DNA of 64,000 bases from Pholis gunnellus (Eukaryota > Chordata > Actinopteri > Perciformes > Pholidae): assembly GCA_910591455.2 (NCBI GenBank), contig OU342806.1, forward strand, positions 27,715,517 to 27,779,516, read 5' to 3'. A program made the position numbers and the translations under genes. Positions 51,201-60,200 of this stretch are shown here, piece after piece (position 1 is the stretch's first letter; every line of letters begins with the position of its first letter). Under the pieces are notes generated by a model. It was not told where the DNA came from, ran no database searches, and saw nothing but the letters and a program-made list of their open reading frames with translations.

Positions 51201-54200
51201 GAATCCAAAGCAAAGGTCTGAACATTGTGTCAGAAACAAACTGCACAAAGTTGGGTTTATTTTAATAAGAAATGCTGTTGTTATTCATGTACATATCATT
51301 GTGGAGCTCTTTATGCGCTCTTTATGGTGGATTATTATAGGCACATCGGAGCAATATGAAGTCAGTTAGAAGGGCATTTTTACAATTTGCCCTATTGCAG
51401 CGTTAGAGGTCAAAGGTCACATTCTGTAGTCCTCAGTGTCATTTAAATGTGACTGGTAGATAGATTAGAGTCAAAGCTTTAAAGGGACATATGAATTGAT
51501 GATATTCTGTGTTGTTACCTTCTTATGATAAACAATAAATAAAGAAGGATAAAAGAGTTTGTAATGATGCAGGCATTGAGGAGTGATAGCTCATAGAATG
51601 TCAAAATCACTATGAGACCTGGTGCCTCCACAATTGGTTACGATGGACACATTTTGGGGTTCTGGCTCATGTTAGCTACACTCTGAAATGATGTGATGTA
51701 AATAAAACAACAGCACATTAGCTTTGCTGAGACTTGTGTGAACAATGAAACTTAAAAAGATTGGCTGAACATTAAGGACCTAGCTTACTTCTGACTTTAG
51801 TCCTCGACCCGCAGTTAGCCCTGTTTCTGGTGCTAGAGGCGGGGCCTCCTAGTTATCCTGCACCGGAACCACCTGAAGATCTTGGTGGTGAGTCTAATAG
51901 TCTAATAGATCACCACTCACCACCATCGGGTCCCACATCTAAATGTTTAGGACTTTAACTACAACGGCCTTCAAATAGATCCTCGGAATATATGAATAGA
52001 GTTGGAGTGGAGTTTTATTTATTTATCTGTATTATTATTATCTTCTCCAGGAGGATCATGTGATGTTGCACGTGTGCGTGAGCACCATTCTAGTTTGGAT
52101 AAATAATTTATTTTATTGCCCACTGAAAGCTTTAAGGAGAGATATCTATGTTTTTTATTTGCTATTCATTTATTAAATACATTTCTTACTTTTCATTCAT
52201 TTATTTGCTTGTTTGTGTATTTTATTAACATAATCATGACTCATCTGTCCGGTATCCAAAGACAGAGGCTGACATGTGTGTACAAATTCTAAAGCATTGA
52301 TGATGGACCATATATATACAGTATCTATATATATAGATATATATATATATATATATACTGCCCCCGTTTGATTATTTTGGGCAGGACATTTCATGATTGA
52401 TTTAGCAGCTGTGTGTTGCAGGTTGAACGAGGCCCCGGTGAGGGGCTTCGAGAGAGACGTCGGCTCCAAGACCACCATGAGGATCACTTATCCAGAGGGG
52501 GCCATCCAAAAGACAGAGCGCTACGAGGCTCAGTCCCTGTTTGTCCTCTCGGCCTTTAAAGCTCTGGACTTCAAGTGGCTCCGACACATGGTCTTCAACC
52601 AGAGGCTGGTAAGGCAGCTGAAAGCTGTGTATTTTGCCACGGCAACAGCGAATGCAGCTGTAGCCAGGCAGTGATGGGGGGGGGTACAGTGTACAGTGAG
52701 AAGGTTTTTAATGCACATTTCTGATTTGTATGATTTAAAATCTGAGTGGAAACGCCAAGAATTCACAAATATCACGACAACATGTCAGAAACAGAATCAT
52801 GGAAGCTGATTTTTCCACACATTTACGGCCTTTTCTGCACCAATCAAATGTGAAAATATGTTACGACTAGATTTTAGCATTGAAGTAGAATTACATTTAT
52901 GATGTTTGTATAGGAATACTAACCTAAAAACCTGAAGAGTTTCAACGCGACAGACACAGGACGTCTCACAGTAAGTCACTCTTACTATACGCAAAATATT
53001 AGATTTGTTTGTCGTCCAAATAACTCGCTAGATTTGTGGCTTTTTAGAAATACATTTGCTAAGATGCTCTAAAAAGTCGCTGAGTCCAGCGAGAAATTAG
53101 CCAACTTGGCAACACTGTAATGTGTCGGGGCCTGCATGTGAGTGAGGGGGAGGTGGATAGCTACACAAAATCGGTTTTATGAGCTCATAATTCATATTTT
53201 AATTCAATATTTGGGCAGTAAAAAAAAGATCTGTGGCTAAAGAAGAAAATGCTCTGTGGCTATAGCCCAAACGCCAGACCCTTAACATGCCCCTGGGTAA
53301 CCCTGTAGCATCTGATCAGAAATATGTTTTTAAGTCCGCAGCAGATTTGGGCCCTGAACAAATACGTTTTGCCCTCTTGAGCACACGCAAATAGTTTTAG
53401 GTCACTAAAACGGATATTTTCGCCTGATTATTAGAAACTCCGGTTCCTTGGGCTTTCATCGCGTTATACTGTAGAGTGACACTGAGCAACAACTCCACTT
53501 CGGTGACGTCACGATGACTGCGTCCACTTCTTCCTGTTGTGTTGGCTACAATACAACAGATGTTGAGGATGAATCATTTTCATTCCTGCCACCTAAAAGA
53601 GGCAAAACATTTGAAGTTACATAACATACAAAGTAAAGGGTACAAACTTGGCATAAACAGCATTGCTAATCTTGAAACCTATATTTTTGTTTTACCGTGG
53701 AGGAGAGGCGATTTACAAAAAGATCAGAGTGATGCTCCTCATTGCAGGTACTCACTTTCAGAAACCTTAGATTGTAGTAGAGAGTGAGGGTTACCTTTGT
53801 GTGTGTGAACATAATAATCACATACCTGCTTATGAATAGTGTCCCACTGTTTAAGCTTTTAGTAGTTATTGTAAGCCTCAACATCGACCCAGCATACCAA
53901 GGTTGCCTCCTCCACTGCTGTGGCTACAAGCTTTATGGTCCTACATGCATGAGTGGGAATGTAACACATTCCTGCAGCCCGAGTCACAACATACCTACTT
54001 TGTACTCCCTCTCCGCTCCGCCCTGACGGGGAAAACAAATGGGGGTCAAATGCTCATAGAGGTCTAAATAGATCCAAAAGGAAGTAATGGCTGTGATCAG
54101 CTGGTCGTTTCTCTGGAGAAGACTCATGCTTGTGGTCTTGACCACTCTGTCCACCTGTGTGGACAGAGTGGTCTTTATCAGTAAGCTTTACACATAGTGA

Positions 54201-57200
54201 GCTCTGGAGGGAGGAATTGAATACACTCATCTTTTTGTTTATCCATCGATTAACCAGCAAAAATACATTCTTAAAAAAAACAGATTTGGAAACATACTTC
54301 AAGTATACCTTATATACATCTTATTCCATTGCTTAATTTTGATTGATTCACCTTTTGGAGAGTGGTAGCAACTTTGGCGAATATCAGACTCTCAGTACTG
54401 AGAATCCCCCCCGACGTCTAATGCACGCCTATCTGACTCCAACCAGAGAGCGGCGAGTGGGGAGTAAGAGACCTCAGCTCCGATGCACATCAGAAAGCAG
54501 CTGTCACTCCGCTGTAGCACCGGAGGCCAGAGAAGCAGGCCAGGGCTCCGTGTGGCTGACACCGGGGTGGTCCTAGTCCTGGATCATGTTTCGCCTCCAC
54601 TGACAGGTGGAAGTCTGTACGCTGTTGCAACTGTATTGCTGCATCCCTCACCCTTTGTTGTCATCAACAGGCCCGTGTCTGTGTCACAGTGGAAGTGACT
54701 AACACTGATTTGTTTTAGCTATTGCTGCCATCCACACCATGCTCCTTCCCATTTATCTCAGGGACCTGAGGCCTGCTTTTTACACCTCGAGTCTATCTTT
54801 TTAGTTTTACACATGCATTTAAACATGCTTGTAGAACCCACATACTGCAAACATTTTCATTGCCGAGCAGCCAGAAGACAGAAAAGAACATTGCTCCTTA
54901 AAAACTGCTTTCTTCGTGTATATAAATGAATTCAGTTGAATGGTTAGTTATTTGTGGTATTATCTGCAATCTTTCCCACAGTCAGGAATCAGAAAACACA
55001 CGTGAATACATGATTTAGTATTGATTGTGTACAGTAGATCTTGTGTCGGTGCATCCATAAGGGCCTCAATACTACGTATTACTACTAATAATACGCATTA
55101 TTATGGTCCAACAATGTCCAACACATTCCTAATGATTTTCAAACAACATACAGAGCATACTGAAGTCTTAAATCTCCTCTCCTCTGTAATCGGCCATGTA
55201 CGTGGTCGCTAGCATTGGTTCTCTGTTAGCAGTGTGTAAAGGTAGCACAAGCGTGCTCAGCATGCGGCTGAGTTGGTACAACGGGTAGTCCTTTTAACTA
55301 CAAGTTTGGCGGTTCGATACCCGGCTCCTCCTGTCCTTGAGCGAGACACTAAAGCGAGACACTGAACACCAAGCTGCTCACCGGGCGCTTTACAGCAGCT
55401 CACTGTAAATGCTTTAGATGGGTTACATGCTGAGGTCAAATTTCATGTATAGACCTGTATGTATATGGACAATTAAATAGTTGAATAAAACAGTAATGGT
55501 GTTAAAGGACTTTGAAGCTGATGAGACCAGCTTCATTTACAACAACACTTCAGGGCGGGGGGATCAAGTTCCCTCCCTTAGAGCAGCGGAGTGCAGACAG
55601 CACACCAGTTAATGGACACACACACACTGATAGGGTATGAATGGGCAAGTGTTGGCTGGAGGAAAACAATAAGATAATAAGATAATAATGATGCTATAAG
55701 ATAAGGAAAGAGGCAAATCAGACACGAGAGCTGGCATCGTGCTGTACTGTTAGGACACAAATGACTTCCACAATGACCAACTTCCTTGGACGACGTATTA
55801 TCCACAGAAAGCATCAACACATTTTTACATTATATTAGAGAAGAACGCTGCATATCTTATCTTAGCATCTTTGTTTTATTTTTTATTGTTATATTTTTTG
55901 TAGAATTACTTTTCAATGATAAAACAAAATGCCTGCAGCCGTGCTAGCAGCTCTGTGAAACTGTACTTAGGCACAGCGGCGCTTTGAGCTGAATGCTAAC
56001 ATGGGCATGCTAACATGCTCACAATGACAAGGCTAACATGCTGATGTTTAGCAGGTAATATATAGCAGCTCAATTCAAGTCAATGTATGGACTTTGCTTG
56101 GCAGAACAACTAGTGTGGCTGCAGACCAATTACATATATACTAAACTTCCCAGTTTGCAAAAGACAGTGTAAATGCCTTGTGCACTCACAACGTGTTGGT
56201 TACGGGAAGCCCCGAGTTACTCTTTGTTTCAGTTCCTGTGGAAAGGGTTATACATGAATAGAGCTGCAATAGGGAAGTGCCTTAAACTTGCATTCTTTCT
56301 AATGGACGCCTCTGGTTGCAAAAAGAAGTCTGTTTGTATAGAAGTCTATGAGAAAATGACTCTACTTCTCTCTTGATTTATTACCTCAGTAAACATTGTA
56401 AACATGAGTTTATGGTCTCAATCTCTAGTTTCAAGTCTTCTTCAATACAGCATGATGTTCATTTAGTAAACTATGGTCCATTTAGAGTCAAACAGACCAT
56501 AAAGCAGGGTATGCTTTAGGGCGGGGCTACCTTGTGACAGGTCGCTACCACGGCGTTGTCCGCTCTGGAAGTTGTCCGTGTTTTCACTTTATGAAAATTA
56601 GTAGCAACATTTTGGTTGCCTAAAAATCTTATTCAGCGGCCGATTGTACTTTGCTTCTCCCTCTTGTGCCACTTATGGTTGTGAAATAACCAAGATGGCG
56701 AACACCAAAAACCAAGATAGCGACGCCAAAACCAAGATGAAAAACAATGTCAAACTCCAGGCTTCAAAACCGTAGTCCACAAACCAATGGTTGACATCAC
56801 GGTGACTGCTTCCACTTCTTGTATACATGTCTAGGGTATGTACTGATGTTAGTTGTCTTTAACTATCATTAAAGGGATGTGAGAATTGTCTGCTGTGTGC
56901 AGATGGGTTTTCCACACACTGGTACCAGTGCTGCCAGCGGAGCAGCGGTGTTGGGTTTCCCGCTCGGATAGAAGAGCAAAATGGTCTCAGCCAGACAGGA
57001 TCACCACCTGATCCGTCAGTCGGAGCTCACAGTCTTAACAGGGCAACATCACTATGCTAGTAAGTTAATAGCTCATATCGCTGCTGTTGGGTTTCTCCCT
57101 CCTCTTTACGCCAGCATACCTGAGCGAACTGAGAGGCAGGTATCCCAGTAACTGTTCATAAATAGACATCAGGACTGCCGGGCAGGCTGCTGGTAATTAG

Positions 57201-60200
57201 GTTAATGGCCCCAGGTATACTGATACAGGGGCTTCCTTTTCTGACTGGCTTTGTTTGCGCCGCTTGTTTTTCATCAACGTTTTAATGACGTTGACCTCTC
57301 CCCCCAGGCCTCAGCTCAGGCTATTGCTTTCACTGGGCTGCTTAAGTACCATCATATTTTCCACCCCTGTCCACTTTGCACACCATCCTGCCAGGCGATG
57401 GTACTAAGAACTGATAAATATTTACAGTGAATATTAATGGTTTACTTTAAATGTACATTTAATTAGCTCCTGCAATAAATTAGTAGTAGTGATGCGTGAT
57501 GGATGAATTGGCCCGGGCCAATATGTTGGCTGGTAATTATAAGGCGCAAAAGTCGCCTTATAATGTGAAATCTAAGAATTGTTTACAACCTATTAAATCC
57601 TATAATATTTAAAATAAAACATGTAGATCACAATGGATCTGAATGGTCCCAGCTCTGTGCCCCATGTGGCACTCAAAGCTGCATTAAATGGGTTTTGGCC
57701 AGAATAACTAAATAAAACTTAATAAAACATGTTAGCAGACAGTTCCCTATTTAAACATTACACAGAGCAACAAGCCCAATATTCTCTCTCCTCTTAGCTC
57801 TGTTTTTGGTCTCCATCAACTCCAGATAAAAAACTGTTTAGCTGCTAAATACTCTACTGTATTGACCAGCTGGGACTGTCTGTAGTAGTTTGTCTATCTA
57901 TTTCTGACTTTTCTCAAGTCATGTGCTGGTTCAATATGCTCTACAAATCTATTGGAAATTACTTGCACATTTCTTTTAAATGTTGTATGATTTTCAGTGT
58001 GAACAGTGGTTAAACTGTATTTGTCGATATGATGGCCTTCATATAGTTATGTTCCGATTGTGCACATTTTGTACAGTATGAGGGCCGCACTAATTTCCTC
58101 ACTCTCTGTGTCTCAGCACAGCACTGATGGGTTCTGGAAGTCGGTGGCCAGGCATGTTCCAAGGGACCCTGGCGACATGCGCATCCTGAACCCCTACTTC
58201 ATCCAGGAGGCCTCCTTCAAGCTCATTGGCTTGCCTCACAACAATGGACAGATGGGCAGAGGGGTGAGAGACCTGCCGTTCTCCTAGCAGTCACTTTCCG
58301 TTCAGCTCCTGGGTTGAGAAGTAGCAGGAACAGCGTGAGCAGTTTCACACACGGCGGCAAGCTAATGGTCAGGACTGGAGCCTCTGGTAGCCAACTCCAC
58401 TGTCTGTTTGCATTACAGAGGCCTCTGTGAACACACAGCAGACGCTTCAGGGAGCCGAGCACCCGGCCCAGAACGCAGTCTGAAAACAATGTGTTACCAT
58501 TATGCTGTTATAAATAGAACCATTCTTCAGATTTCCCATCTGTAAGATCTCCACACGATAACCATACGGTTTAAATAACACCGTTCACTACATACTCTAC
58601 ATGTTCTGAGATATAATTCATGCCTCGCTTTCAAACACATGTTTTTCAGAATATCCCGACCCTGGGGACTGTCGCCATAACGATGGCTCTCCATAACTGT
58701 GATGAAGTAGCAGTGGCTGGATTTGGCTACAACATGAGTACCCCCCATGCCCCTCTGCACTACTATGAGAAGATCCGGATGGCGGCCATCAAAGAGGTAA
58801 TTGGTGGTGTCTCTGTGAAGGTTCTTTTAAGCCGTCCATTTGTCCCATTTCTTAATCAATTCCAATTGTCTAATTATCAGTACATGTGTGAGTCTTTCAT
58901 CTTCTCCTCAACACTGTCCAGCCAGTGTCTCAAAGTGCGAGGATTCTCTTTGCACCATTTCCCGGTGATCGCATTCTCGGTCTTGAACCAGATAATGATT
59001 TTCGCGTTGAGCATTTTGCCTCATCAGATTGCCAAGATGCGACACCACAAATGTCTTTGGTAATTCAAAACCCAGTTTCAAATCCTTTGAGTTGATTGGA
59101 TTGCTCAAACGTTGCTGTGGTTTAGGGAATACAGCGCTATACACTGACTTGACACTCATGCTAGTAGTTTGTGGACCGCTGTTTTGAAGCCCAGAGTTGC
59201 CGTCGTCCTCTTGGCTTTGCAACCAGTAAACCGAAGTGAACATGTTGGGACTTGGGGAGGGAAGACGCCGCGGTAGAGACACTTTACACGGCTCTGGTAG
59301 AGACCTGCCAATCACAAGGTAGCCCCGCCCTAAAGCATCCTCTGCTTTATGGTCTGTTTGACTCTAAATGGACCATCATCTACTAAATGAACATCATGCT
59401 GTATTGAAGAAGACTTGAAACTGGAGATTGAGACCATAAACTCATGTTTACAATGTTTACTGAGGTAATAAATCAAGAGAGAAGTAGAGTCATTTTCTCA
59501 TAGACTTCTATACAACCAGAGGAGTCGCCCCCTGCTGATCAGTAGAGAGAATGCAAGTTTAAGACACTTCAGCATCGGCTTTACTGAGGTTACATTAGCT
59601 ACAAACTGAGGCCCGCCACCTGTCACGGTGTGACGTGCTACAAAGCTGGTCTCTGTCTGTCTTTTTTCACAAAGCGTCACCCAATCAAATGGGTTTTTTT
59701 CACCCTGTTCCGTTTCGTGTGAGAAAAAGGCTGTTCGCCTGTTCCCACTGCTAATACTTAATAATATAAATACGTCAACGAGCAACACTAGAGTAACACT
59801 GGCCACACTTGGCCATTTTGTTGCTTTTGTCGAACAAATAAAATATGCAGTATCGTCATACTTAAAATTTCCTAGTGCGCGTAAAATAAGTTTATATATG
59901 TTTTTGACGCATTAGTAGCCTAAATTTGTGAAGGACTCTGACTTTTCGAACTCTGTGGTGAATTTACAGTTTAGCTGGATGATTCATCCCCTCCATCCAC
60001 AGGTGTGTGTGACCCACTATTTCCTCCACATTTTTACTCTTAATGGACTTAATACTCCCACACAATATCACAACTCCCAAATTTGTTAGCATTCTGACCG
60101 ACCTGTCGACCAACATCTTATTTGTTAGTTTTGGAAAGGTTTACGCTGCACTGGAACAGTTTACTGTGACCTTTTCTCTCATCTAAAATGCCTCTCAGGA

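Larger units (their letters stand above)
52609..58116. other. st3gal3 intron between motif L and motif S exons
   Basis: About 5.5 kb. It has a hairpin (54140-54173), a tRNA-derived SINE (55262-55485), further repeats at 55960-56080, 56254-56838 and 57760-57880, and a less repetitive stretch at about 56880-57360 with no open frame. Confidence 0.55.

Noticed and set aside
55262..55340. tRNA gene
   Set aside because: A- and B-box-like motifs are present, but no cloverleaf forms and the sequence continues into a SINE body.
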